DNA of 64,000 nucleotides from Psychrobacillus sp044762855 (GTDB lineage Bacteria; Bacillota; Bacilli; Bacillales_A; Planococcaceae), in NCBI RefSeq assembly GCF_044762855.1, contig NZ_JBIWFB010000001.1:682001-746000 (forward strand). Direction: 5' to 3'. The notes below the pieces were generated by a model that worked only from the letters and a program-made list of their open reading frames with translations, did not search any database and was not told where the DNA came from. Made by a program: the position numbers and the translations under genes. This document shows positions 1 through 8,756 of the stretch, in pieces (the first letter of the stretch is position 1; each line of letters opens with the position of its first letter).

Positions 1-61
1 AAAAATTAAGCAAAAATCACTAGGAAGTTTAGTTATTCTAACATTTTACAGGAGGTAGGAC

Positions 62-2380
62 ATGAAAAATAGTAAGGTAAAAAAATCAGCGGTTGCTGCA
101 GTAATCGCAACATCATTATTTACTGGTTCAGGTGTTTCATTTGCAAATAGTTCACTACAAGAGGTAGTAGACAATGCAAGAAAAGACATCAAAAATGCAT
201 CATATTCCTATGTAACACCTGCACAATCAGGAAAACTAGTTACAAGTGCAGAGGCATACGCTGCATTAAACACAGCAAAAGCAAATTATGAAAAAGCAAA
301 AGAAGCAATTACGAAATCTGATGCAAAAAATAAAGATATTTTACTTAAGAATTTAGATGAGTTATATCAAGAACGAGTTACAAAAGGACTAGTTCCTTAT
401 ATTGATGCATATAACTATGCTGATAAATATTTGGATCCAATCATGAAAGAACTAAAACAAGCAGAGTCCAATAAAGATTGGGCGGCGATTGAAAAAGCGT
501 ATCATAAACTATCTACTCAACTAAAAACGAGAACTGCTATTTTATATCGCTTTACAGGGAAGGCGCCTCGTGATCTATTACTAGAACAGTATAAAACTCC
601 TGCAAATAAAAAACGGGATGCACTAGCTGTTCCAGTAACTGTTTATATGAATGCAAATAAAGCGGCCGCACTCTTTGCAGAGGGTAAAAAAGAAGAAGCA
701 CAGGAAATTGTAAACGCTACCTTACCTCTTTTGGAGAAACTTCCAAGTGAGTCAACTTTACCTGCTATAAAAGAACTTAAAAGCTACTTAGAGAAATTAT
801 ATGCATCTTCTATTGATGTCGATTTTTCATTATCTTTAATGCATGTCAATGATACACATGCCCGCACTGAACAAGCTCCAAAGCGTTTAACTGCGATTAA
901 AGAAGTAAGAGCTGAAAAACCATCTGCACTATTAATCGATGCAGGGGATGTATTTTCTGGAACTCTATATTTCAATGAATTTAAAGGACAAGCAGATGTA
1001 GAACTGATGAATTTAATGGATTATGATGTTATGACGTTCGGTAACCATGAATTCGACCTTGGTTCTAGTGAAGAAGGGCATAAAGCATTAAGCGAATTTA
1101 TCAAAAAATCGAATTTCCCATTTGTTAGTTCGAACGTAGATTTCTCCAAAGATGTCAATCTACAAGGCTTGTTTAATGCAAACATAACTACTGATCCTAA
1201 AAATGGTCAAATTTATAGCGGAATTATTAAAGAAGTAGATGGACAAAAAATCGGTTTATTTGGTCTTACAACTGCGGAAACTGCAGATATTTCTAGCCCG
1301 AAAGATGTTACATTCTCCGACTATATAAAAGCAGCTCAAACAATGGTAGATGAGTTTGAAAAACAAGGAGTTAATAAAGTCGTAGCTGTAACGCATATTG
1401 GTTATGATGATAACCCTACGTACGATAACGATTTATTACTAGCAGCCGCAGTAAGTGGAATCGACGTAATTGTAGGAGGACATAGCCATACGCAATTAGA
1501 CAAACCTGTAGTAGTAACTAAAGATAAAAATGGTGCAGAAAAAGCACCAACTGTTATCGTACAAGCTTATCAATATAGTGATTTCCTAGGTACATTGGAT
1601 GTGGACTTCGATAGTAAAGGCGAAGTAATCGGACATGCTGGTAAACTAATCGCTATTAAAGATCAAGTAGCAGACCCAGCAGCTGCAGAACTATTGAAGA
1701 AATATTCACCTAAAGTCAATGAAATCAACAAACAAGAAATTGGTGTAGTTGCAGAAGCGGAGCTTGAAAACCCACGTGCAAATAATGATTCAGAACCAAG
1801 TGTACGTAAAAACGAAACAGCATTAGGAAATATTATTACAGATGGAATGCTTGCAAAAGCCAAAACTTACAATGATAAAGTAGTAATGGCATTCCAAAAT
1901 GGTGGAGGAATCCGTGCAGAGATTAAAGCTGGTCCAATCACTGTAGGAGATGTTATTACAGTACTTCCTTTCGGTAACACATTAGCAACGATGGAACTTA
2001 CAGGAGCAGAAATAAAAGCTGCATTCGAAATTAGCTTTAAATCATATCCTGGTGAAAATGGTGGTTTCTTACACGTTGCTGGTGCAAAAGTGGAATTTGA
2101 TTCTTCTAAGCCATCTGGACAACGAGTAGTTTCGGTTAAATATAAAGCTGCAGACGGTTCATATGTAGATCTCAAAGATAATGAAAAGTATGTAGTAGCA
2201 ACAAACGCATTCACTGCTGTACAAGGTGGAGATGGATATGACTTATTCAAAAAAGCTTACCAAGAAGGTCGCGTAACTGATCTAGGTCTATCAGATTGGG
2301 AAAACCTTCAAGAACAATTACAATCATTGAAAACAGTAAACAATGAAACTGAAGGTAGAATTGTAGACGTAAAAAAATAA
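62..2380 (+). CDS. Secreted 5'-nucleotidase / metallophosphoesterase
   Basis: Exported 772-residue enzyme expected to hydrolyse extracellular nucleotides or UDP-sugars. A signal peptide covers about residues 1-29 (cleavage likely after SFA). Residues about 30-250 form a helical module not typical of the family. The calcineurin-like metallophosphatase domain follows: NDTHA near 263, DAGD near 293, GNHE near 327, THIGYDD and GGHSH near 473. The C-terminal 5'-nucleotidase substrate domain has QNGGGIRAE near 612, LPFGNTL and GGDGYD. The metal-binding motifs all look intact. AGGAGG lies 7 bases before the ATG. The helical module recurs in the next gene. No LPXTG or SLH anchor is seen, so surface retention, if any, may depend on that module. 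Confidence 0.92.
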   Translation: MKNSKVKKSAVAAVIATSLFTGSGVSFANSSLQEVVDNARKDIKNASYSYVTPAQSGKLVTSAEAYAALNTAKANYEKAKEAITKSDAKNKDILLKNLDELYQERVTKGLVPYIDAYNYADKYLDPIMKELKQAESNKDWAAIEKAYHKLSTQLKTRTAILYRFTGKAPRDLLLEQYKTPANKKRDALAVPVTVYMNANKAAALFAEGKKEEAQEIVNATLPLLEKLPSESTLPAIKELKSYLEKLYASSIDVDFSLSLMHVNDTHARTEQAPKRLTAIKEVRAEKPSALLIDAGDVFSGTLYFNEFKGQADVELMNLMDYDVMTFGNHEFDLGSSEEGHKALSEFIKKSNFPFVSSNVDFSKDVNLQGLFNANITTDPKNGQIYSGIIKEVDGQKIGLFGLTTAETADISSPKDVTFSDYIKAAQTMVDEFEKQGVNKVVAVTHIGYDDNPTYDNDLLLAAAVSGIDVIVGGHSHTQLDKPVVVTKDKNGAEKAPTVIVQAYQYSDFLGTLDVDFDSKGEVIGHAGKLIAIKDQVADPAAAELLKKYSPKVNEINKQEIGVVAEAELENPRANNDSEPSVRKNETALGNIITDGMLAKAKTYNDKVVMAFQNGGGIRAEIKAGPITVGDVITVLPFGNTLATMELTGAEIKAAFEISFKSYPGENGGFLHVAGAKVEFDSSKPSGQRVVSVKYKAADGSYVDLKDNEKYVVATNAFTAVQGGDGYDLFKKAYQEGRVTDLGLSDWENLQEQLQSLKTVNNETEGRIVDVKK

Positions 2381-2389
2381 TAAAAGATG

Positions 2390-2428
2390 GAGACCTGTTC
2401 GCTTTTATAGTGAATGGGTCTCTTTATT
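2390..2428 (+). terminator. Rho-independent terminator after the nucleotidase gene
   Basis: GAGACC pairs with GGTCTC around an interrupted inner stem (TTC/GAA), followed by TTTATTTA. It lies 10 bases past the stop codon. Confidence 0.7.
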
Positions 2429-2566
2429 TAGTAACTGTTTCGTATAAAATTTTTGGGGTATTTAGTAGACAAGCGTGTATTAATATCTACGCTTAAAAAT
2501 AGCAAGTAAATCTTACATTACAGAAGTGAGTGCTTACTTTCTAAAAGAAAGAGGAGGAATTTTTGT

Positions 2567-3292
2567 ATGAAGAAAAACTGCATAAAAGTAACTGCTGCAA
2601 CAGCTCTGCTATCGGCCTCTATATTTGGCGGCCCTTTAATAGGTAGCGCCCATTGGCATGAAAAAGGACAATCGAAGGATTGGAAGCAATCGTACCAAAA
2701 AATGGAGAAGCATCATGGTAAACACAGGGATATAAATTTCCAGAAAAATGATAAACAATGGAAAGAAAAATATGATAATAAAGTCAAAAACAATAGTGAA
2801 GACAAAAATATTAGTAAAAAGTCGTCTATCTCATATGAAACTGCAGATGCTTATGGGAAAAATACAATACTCCCACTTCTAGCATCGATTGAAACTACCA
2901 AGGCCAATAAGGACTGGGAAGCATTAGAAGGCAATTACCATCTACTTTCTAAAGAGCTGAAAAAGGGAACTTCTCTATTTTATAAAGTAAATGGGAAAGA
3001 TAATCGCCAAAACCTTTTGGAGACATATAAAGTTCCGGCAGAAGTAAAACGTGCAGAATTAGCGTTGCCAATAAGTATTTATATGGCGCTAAACAGTTTA
3101 GAAAAATCATTCGAGAATGGTGAAAAAGCCAAAATAGTGCAGAAATTAACAAAAGTTAAATTGCTAACGGAGAAATTGGAAAATGTAGAGAATAATACTC
3201 TACTACAAGATTTAATCGCAAAAGTAAATGGATTGGAAAACAAACTGCAGAATCAAACTGCATCGAATTCTAACTTCATTGCTTATAATTGA
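2567..3292 (+). CDS. Secreted helical protein sharing the nucleotidase N-terminal module
   Basis: Function unknown. The 241-residue protein has a signal peptide (about residues 1-28), then a very basic, His/Lys/Trp-rich stretch (about 30-85), then a helical domain (about 95-235). That domain aligns over its whole length with residues 115-250 of the upstream nucleotidase; shared landmarks include NKDW, LxxxYK, a PxxxKR motif and ALPxxxY. No catalytic motif is visible. AAAGAGGAGG precedes the ATG. The pair probably arose by duplication of the module, and the module may bind the cell wall, but that is inference. Confidence 0.75.
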   Translation: MKKNCIKVTAATALLSASIFGGPLIGSAHWHEKGQSKDWKQSYQKMEKHHGKHRDINFQKNDKQWKEKYDNKVKNNSEDKNISKKSSISYETADAYGKNTILPLLASIETTKANKDWEALEGNYHLLSKELKKGTSLFYKVNGKDNRQNLLETYKVPAEVKRAELALPISIYMALNSLEKSFENGEKAKIVQKLTKVKLLTEKLENVENNTLLQDLIAKVNGLENKLQNQTASNSNFIAYN

Positions 3293-3296
3293 CCGG

Positions 3297-3338
3297 AAAA
3301 AAAGTGGTGGAGACAATTTATGTCCCCACCACTTTTCT
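3297..3338. terminator. Bidirectional terminator overlapping the ykvI-like stop codon
   Basis: AAAAGTGGTGG pairs with CCACCACTTTT, with an inner GACA/TGTC stem. The minus strand shows a run of seven T after the hairpin. The TAA of the minus-strand permease (3318-3320) lies in the loop, so one arm encodes that protein's last residues. Confidence 0.85.
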
Positions 3339-4373
3339 TCGATATGTAAACCAAGATACGATTATTGCCGCCATGAGCAAAATTCCTAAGTAGCCAGTCA
3401 CGGGGTATATCGTTCCGATAAGATAAACGAATCCTAATGAGCTAGCGAAAAAGGCAATAGTACCTGAAAATAAAGTAAATGCTTTAAAAGAAGTTTTTCC
3501 TGGTTTTACAATACGAGCGCAAAATGCATACAGCATCGCTACAGCTGTGTTATAAATCATGCCGATAAGCACGACTGCCATAAAAAAGCCAACAATAGGA
3601 TGCATATTATTTGCTAAAGTGACCATTGGCAACGATGTATTTTTAATCTCATCAATTTGTGTGAGCATCGAAATATTCATAAGTAAAATAAGTAAACCTA
3701 GTCCAAATCCACCTAAAATTCCACCCCAGCCAGCCACTTTTTGGTTTTTAACGGTACCAGCTATAACTGTAATCATCGCTACACCTGCAGCAATATTATA
3801 AGAAACGTATAATAATGCACTAAGACCCCAATGAGAGACTGGGGGAGTTGTTCCTGCGCTCACCGTTTTATAATCTACGCTCGAATCATAATAGAACACT
3901 GAATAGGCTGCTATAATCAAAACAATTACTAATAGAAATGGAGTGATGGCCCCGATTAATCCAATTACTTTTTGAACATTTAATGTTACGCTGATAATCG
4001 TAAGTATTGCCATTATTAAACTACCAACCAAAGTAGATAACCCAAACTGCTCTTCAAAAACAACACCTGCTCCAGCAATCATAATAATGGTTATGCCAAA
4101 TAACAAACAGGTAATAACCATATCGATAACAAAACCTAAATACGGACCACAAATATGATAAATGACCTTCTTATGCGAAGTCGTTTGTAAGCGACTACCA
4201 AGTTGTGTTAAATTCATCCCGAGAAAGGCAAATAAAATAGTTGCAAGAATCGAACCCGCAATACCTAGATAACCATAACTCGTGAAAAATAACAATATTT
4301 CTTGTCCTGATACAAAGCCTGCCCCAACGACAATCCCTATAAAAGCGGATCCGATTTGAAGGCTTTTTTTCAT
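3318..4373 (-). CDS. YkvI-type multipass membrane permease, copy 1
   Basis: Integral membrane protein of 351 residues with about ten hydrophobic helices. The N-terminus reads MKKSLQIGSAFIGIVVGAGF, then SGQEIL; this glycine-rich first helix resembles APC/LeuT-fold transporters and Bacillus YkvI (about 347 residues). The substrate of the family is not established to my knowledge. It is a close tandem paralogue of the next upstream gene. AAAGGAG lies upstream of the ATG. Its position behind the D-amino acid conversion genes on the same strand suggests amino acid transport, which is inference. Confidence 0.8.
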   Translation of the reverse strand: MKKSLQIGSAFIGIVVGAGFVSGQEILLFFTSYGYLGIAGSILATILFAFLGMNLTQLGSRLQTTSHKKVIYHICGPYLGFVIDMVITCLLFGITIIMIAGAGVVFEEQFGLSTLVGSLIMAILTIISVTLNVQKVIGLIGAITPFLLVIVLIIAAYSVFYYDSSVDYKTVSAGTTPPVSHWGLSALLYVSYNIAAGVAMITVIAGTVKNQKVAGWGGILGGFGLGLLILLMNISMLTQIDEIKNTSLPMVTLANNMHPIVGFFMAVVLIGMIYNTAVAMLYAFCARIVKPGKTSFKAFTLFSGTIAFFASSLGFVYLIGTIYPVTGYLGILLMAAIIVSWFTYRRKVVGT

Positions 4374-4541
4374 ATATTGAGCTCCTTTTGTTTTCTGATG
4401 GGTTTGTAGATATTTTGATATTATTTAGAGTATACGCTGAGATTACGCCAGACATGAGTGGATAGTTGGAAAAGGTTCGCGAAGAGGAGCGAATCACCTC
4501 TAGATTAAAACTCATTTTTATTTATACTATCCTTCTACCTA

Positions 4542-5600
4542 TTAAACACTCGCACCTTTTCGTTTATATACAAACCAAGAAACAATAATCGCAGCGATAA
4601 GTAGGAAACCTAAATATCCTGTAATTGGATATACTGTCCCGACAAGCTTCACAAAACCTAGGAAACTAGCAATAAATGCAATTGCACCAAATAGAATCGT
4701 AAATACTTTAAACGAAGATTTCTCTGGTTTCACGATACGTGCAGAAAATGCATACAGCATCGCTACCGCTGTGTTATAAATCATCCCAATTAGAACAATG
4801 GCCATAATATACCCAACAACCGGATGCATTTCATTGGAAAGTGTGATCATTGGCATTGCAACTTCTGCAATTTTATCCATCTGTGTTAACATCGAAATAT
4901 TAATAAGTAAAATGAGTAAACCTAATCCAAGCCCACCAATAATTCCTCCGCGTCCTGCCACTTTTTGGTCTTTCACCGTACCACCAATTACTGTGATCAT
5001 CGCTACACCGGCTGCGATATTATAAGATACATAGAGTAAGGAACCCATGATCCAATTAGAAGCAGCAGGGGACGTTTTGGCAACGGCCGTCTCCATATCG
5101 ATAGAAGAGGGATCGAAATGGAACAAAGAATATCCAGCAATTATTACTACCATGACTAATAAAAACGGAGTAACCGCACTAATCAAACTAATTACTTTTT
5201 GTACATTTAATGTCACTGTGGCGATTGTAACTACTGCCATAAATAGACTACCTACAATTGCTGGCAATCCAAATTGTTCTTCAAAAATTGCACCAGCACC
5301 GGAGAACATTACTACTGTTACACCAAATAAGAAAAACGTAATGATAATATCTACAAAAGCACCTAAATACCGACCACAAATATGATAAATAACATCTTTA
5401 TGAGAGGTCGTTTGAAGTCTGCTTCCTAATTGCGTTAAATTCATACCCAAGAAAGCAAAAAGAACAGCAGCAATGGCTGAACCTGCAATCCCGACATAAC
5501 CGAAACTAGAGAAAAACTGTAAAATTTCTTGCCCAGAAGCAAAACCCGCCCCTACGATAATCCCGATAAATGCCGAACCAATTTGTAAACTCTTTTTCAT
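4542..5600 (-). CDS. YkvI-type multipass membrane permease, copy 2
   Basis: A 352-residue membrane protein, colinear without obvious gaps with the downstream copy and with nearly identical N-terminal 20 residues and the block YNTAVAMLYAF. Copy 2 lies closer to the racemase gene (87-base gap containing a hairpin), so it may be the original operon member and copy 1 the duplicate. The 168 bases between the copies hold only a weak TTCGC/GCGAA hairpin and the ribosome site of copy 1. Substrate unknown. Confidence 0.8.
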   Translation of the reverse strand: MKKSLQIGSAFIGIIVGAGFASGQEILQFFSSFGYVGIAGSAIAAVLFAFLGMNLTQLGSRLQTTSHKDVIYHICGRYLGAFVDIIITFFLFGVTVVMFSGAGAIFEEQFGLPAIVGSLFMAVVTIATVTLNVQKVISLISAVTPFLLVMVVIIAGYSLFHFDPSSIDMETAVAKTSPAASNWIMGSLLYVSYNIAAGVAMITVIGGTVKDQKVAGRGGIIGGLGLGLLILLINISMLTQMDKIAEVAMPMITLSNEMHPVVGYIMAIVLIGMIYNTAVAMLYAFSARIVKPEKSSFKVFTILFGAIAFIASFLGFVKLVGTVYPITGYLGFLLIAAIIVSWFVYKRKGASV

Positions 5601-5647
5601 ATATTTGAACTCCCCGTTATTTAATTATTCTGAATATTTATGACGTA

Positions 5648-5681
5648 AAGCGCCCAATCTATAAGAAAGGAAAGGGCGCTT
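5648..5681. terminator. Hairpin between the racemase and permease genes
   Basis: AAGCGCCC and GGGCGCTT form a perfect 8-bp stem with an 18-base loop. Neither strand has a clear U-run after it, so it may be a weak terminator, an attenuator or an RNA-stability element within one transcript. Confidence 0.4.
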
Positions 5682-5687
5682 ATTCAT

Positions 5688-6797
5688 TTATCCTTTAAAG
5701 TAAAATGTATCTATAGTGTAACGATTCATTACTTCAATATTCGGCTCATATCCAATACCATAATTTGTAGGAACTGTAATATAACCATCTTCTGCTACTA
5801 CTTCAGGTGTAATGACATCTTCCTCCCAATAGCGAGAAGAACCAGCGGTATCACCAGGTAAGATAAAGTTCGGAAGTGTTGTTAATGCTACATTATGAGC
5901 ACGTCCAATTCCCGACTCTAACATGCCGCCACACCATACAGGAATGTCATGTTCCATACAGTAGTCATGAATTTTTTTCGACTCAGTTAAGCCGCCAACA
6001 CGCCCGATTTTAATATTAATAATTTTTGTACTACCAAGCTCAATTGCTTTGCGAGCATCTTCTAATGAATGAATGCTTTCATCCAAACAAATAGGCGTTT
6101 TTAATTCTTTTTGTAATTTTGCGTGATCGATAATATCATCCGAAGCTAAGGGTTGTTCAATCATCGTCAAATTGAATTCATCCAATTGTTTTAAAACGTC
6201 GATATCATCTAATGTATAGGCAGAGTTGGCATCTGCCATTAATGGAATTTCTGGAAATGCTTCTCGAAGTGCTTTTATTACATTCACATCAAAGCCCGGT
6301 TTTATTTTCACCTTCATCCGTTTATAACCTTCCGCTACATATCCACGAACTAATTCGATTAAATCTTCTGCGCTTTTTTGAATACCGATACTAATGCCGA
6401 CTTCAATTTTTTCAGCGGTTCCACCAAGTGCTTGAGCCAACGTCATTTGATTGCGTTTGGCGTATAAGTCCCAAATAGCGCCTTCCACTGTTGCTTTCGC
6501 CATATTATTTTTGCGAAGAGGAGCAAATAGTTCATTAACTTCGTCTGGGTGCGCAATTTCTTTATTTAATACAAGTGGGATTAGAAAATCACGGATCATA
6601 TGTAAATTCGTTTCGAGTGTCTCTTCGTTATACCAAGGAGAGTGAAATGCAGTGGATTCCCCCCAACCTGTGTTTCCGAGCTCATCTGTCACTTCTAGTA
6701 GCAGGAACTCTTTATCTTGGAATGTACCAAAACTCGTTGAAAAAGGGAATTTCATTGTCATTTTCATTTTGCGGATAGTTATTTCTTTGATTAGCAT
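5688..6797 (-). CDS. N-succinylamino acid racemase / o-succinylbenzoate synthase-type enolase
   Basis: Enolase-superfamily protein of 369 residues. The start is the ATG at 6797 preceded by AAAGGAG, not an in-frame start 15 codons earlier. The catalytic set is complete: KVK (K162, K164), metal ligands D189, E214 and D239, and the second catalytic lysine K263 in NIKIG. The sequence shows the MenC/NSAAR class. Context favours racemisation of N-succinyl amino acids over menaquinone synthesis: no men genes are nearby, while an acyltransferase and an M20 deacylase flank it. In Geobacillus such a trio converts D-amino acids to L-amino acids (family knowledge). One base separates it from the upstream stop. 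Confidence 0.87.
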   Translation of the reverse strand: MLIKEITIRKMKMTMKFPFSTSFGTFQDKEFLLLEVTDELGNTGWGESTAFHSPWYNEETLETNLHMIRDFLIPLVLNKEIAHPDEVNELFAPLRKNNMAKATVEGAIWDLYAKRNQMTLAQALGGTAEKIEVGISIGIQKSAEDLIELVRGYVAEGYKRMKVKIKPGFDVNVIKALREAFPEIPLMADANSAYTLDDIDVLKQLDEFNLTMIEQPLASDDIIDHAKLQKELKTPICLDESIHSLEDARKAIELGSTKIINIKIGRVGGLTESKKIHDYCMEHDIPVWCGGMLESGIGRAHNVALTTLPNFILPGDTAGSSRYWEEDVITPEVVAEDGYITVPTNYGIGYEPNIEVMNRYTIDTFYFKG

Positions 6798-6798
6798 A

Positions 6799-7623
6799 TT
6801 AGTTCTCCTTTGTTTGTAATGGAATAGTCGTTCTTTGCACAAATTGATAGTAGTTCACTGGTTCATTCGTTTTTCTAACTGCAATGAGTGCATAACCTTT
6901 TGAAAAGAGTGTTTGAATAATTTTTCGAATTTGCAAACGCCATTGCAATGCAGTTTCAGGACTTGCTTTTTTCATTTCTTGGAATTGCTTGGGAACAGGT
7001 ACTTCATATCCTTGTCCAGTTGGCTCAAATGTATGGGGTTCCACTAAGACAGGTTGGTTTTGCTCCGACAATTCGGTTTGAAAAGGATTGTCGTAACTTA
7101 CATTGCTCGGCATCCATTTTTTCTCGACACGTTCACTTGCAATCCACCATTCGATTTGTAAACGATCAGTTGGTAACCCAGCGTTAATCCCACCTGTCAT
7201 TTCCCCGTAGCAGTTTTCAATATACGTATTTGCGATACCATAAAGCTTGGAAACATTTAAATAGGCATTGCGACTTTCGAGTGGATCGAATGTCCATGTA
7301 ATCAGTTTATAGCCCATCTCTTTTGCCACGATAAGCTGTTCTTCTTTTAATTTTTTGCCAATGCCTTGCAGTTGGTAATCTGGATGAATGCCAAGCATAT
7401 GAGAGCATAAATATGTTTCTTTGTTTTGATAGCCAGCAAAACCATAAGAAAAGCCAACTAATTGTTCATCGTCAAATGCACCGATGATTAATCCACCATT
7501 TTTAACTGCAGTAAGTGTTTGATGGACCGGAATTGCGCCCATACCCCACACGATCTCCTCTAACTGTTGAACGAGTTGCATTTCTTCGACTGTTTTTAAC
7601 ACGCGCATCGTAATTTGGTTCAT
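6799..7623 (-). CDS. GNAT-family N-acyltransferase, probable amino acid N-succinyltransferase
   Basis: A 274-residue GNAT protein. The acyl-CoA-binding region is near residues 70-100 (MLGIHPDYQLQGIGKKLKEE, with the expected Q-x-x-G-I-G turn). The C-terminal half is unlike small acetyltransferases and matches the long COG3375-type predicted acetyltransferases as I recall them. It lies between the M20 deacylase (5-base gap) and the racemase (1-base gap), which implies translational coupling. The proposed role is to succinylate D-amino acids so that the racemase can act. The acyl donor cannot be read from sequence. Confidence 0.78.
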   Translation of the reverse strand: MNQITMRVLKTVEEMQLVQQLEEIVWGMGAIPVHQTLTAVKNGGLIIGAFDDEQLVGFSYGFAGYQNKETYLCSHMLGIHPDYQLQGIGKKLKEEQLIVAKEMGYKLITWTFDPLESRNAYLNVSKLYGIANTYIENCYGEMTGGINAGLPTDRLQIEWWIASERVEKKWMPSNVSYDNPFQTELSEQNQPVLVEPHTFEPTGQGYEVPVPKQFQEMKKASPETALQWRLQIRKIIQTLFSKGYALIAVRKTNEPVNYYQFVQRTTIPLQTKEN

Positions 7624-7628
7624 ATAGT

Positions 7629-8756
7629 TTACTCCTTTGTTCGAAAAGTACCAATGATCGTACGGGCTAGAATTTCAATGCCAGTTATAATGCTTTCTTG
7701 GTTAAACGTCATATCTGGATGATGTAATCCTGGAGTTAAATCGCATCCTAATCCAAGCATCGTCGCCTTGATGTGAGGTCTTTTTAATGTATAAAAATGA
7801 AAGTCTTCTCCGCCTGGTGTAACGATAGGAGGGGTATAATAATTTTGACCAATCGTATCGATAATTGCCCTTTTCATCAATTCCACAGCGGAATCATCCA
7901 CTTCAGCTGCCGCAATTTCTGTTTCAATTTGAAAATCGATCGTTATATTATTTAATGTAGCAACCGAACTAATGGCGTGCTCTACTTTAGTGATCAATTC
8001 ATTCATTGCACTATTTGATTGCGCCCTAGCATCGATACTAAACTCAGCGTTACCAGGAATAATATTAGCAGATTCCCCGCCAGCTTGGAATTTTGTCAGT
8101 TTTGCAGAATAAGACATCATCGGATCAAGATATATCGCTTGTATTGCTTGCACCATTTGCGCACCGACCTCAATGGCATTAACTCCAAGATGTGGCCTAG
8201 CACCATGTGCTTCTATACCATGTATCTTTCCACTAATTAATTTTGCAGCACCGTGCAAAATGGCTGGAGCAGCAAAACCGTTTCTAATTTCTTGAATTGG
8301 GCGTAAATGCACACCGTACAAATAGTCAATATCATCGACTAAGCCTTTATTGATATAAGAAAGAGCGCCTGTACCTTTTTCCTCCGCTGGCTGAAATAAT
8401 ACTTTTAATGTACCTTCTTTAGGAATGCCTAATTTTTTCAATAAAAGAAGCGTCCCTAATGCCATCGTCATATGTGCGTCATGTCCGCAAGAATGATTGG
8501 CTTGAAACTGTCCATTCACTTCTTGCCAAAGAGCGTCCATATCTGTTCGAAGTCCAACACATGGTTTCCCGCTTCCAATAGTTACAACTAATCCGGTAGA
8601 ATCATCAAAAGTGGTGACTTGGAAACCTTCTTGGATAAGAAAATCTTTCAAATAGGCAGTCGTTAAAAACTCTTTCCAGCTAATTTCAGGGTTGGCATGA
8701 AGATGTTGAAATACTGCTTCCACTGTCGGTTTTATATCTAATAACGCTTGTTTCAT
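7629..8756 (-). CDS. M20-family N-acyl-amino acid amidohydrolase
   Basis: Metallopeptidase-like hydrolase of 375 residues, expected to remove the acyl group from N-acyl-L-amino acids. Metal and catalytic motifs of the M20 amidohydrolase group are present: GLRTDMDAL, NHSCGHDAHM near residue 87, PAEEKGTGA, HGARPH and GGEDFHFY. It resembles Bacillus YxeP/AmhX-type proteins in length. Its start overlaps the end of the RpiR gene by four bases (ATGA). In the proposed pathway it is the last, L-selective step, releasing the L-amino acid. Confidence 0.85.
   Translation of the reverse strand: MKQALLDIKPTVEAVFQHLHANPEISWKEFLTTAYLKDFLIQEGFQVTTFDDSTGLVVTIGSGKPCVGLRTDMDALWQEVNGQFQANHSCGHDAHMTMALGTLLLLKKLGIPKEGTLKVLFQPAEEKGTGALSYINKGLVDDIDYLYGVHLRPIQEIRNGFAAPAILHGAAKLISGKIHGIEAHGARPHLGVNAIEVGAQMVQAIQAIYLDPMMSYSAKLTKFQAGGESANIIPGNAEFSIDARAQSNSAMNELITKVEHAISSVATLNNITIDFQIETEIAAAEVDDSAVELMKRAIIDTIGQNYYTPPIVTPGGEDFHFYTLKRPHIKATMLGLGCDLTPGLHHPDMTFNQESIITGIEILARTIIGTFRTKE

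Noticed and set aside
4195..4515. A 106-residue minus-strand frame between the two permeases
   Set aside because: It overlaps the start of permease copy 1 in another frame and has no ribosome site or recognisable content.
5688..6797. Menaquinone o-succinylbenzoate synthase (menC) as the true role
   Set aside because: The family does not separate the two activities, but no men genes are adjacent, while the acyltransferase and deacylase of the amino acid route are.
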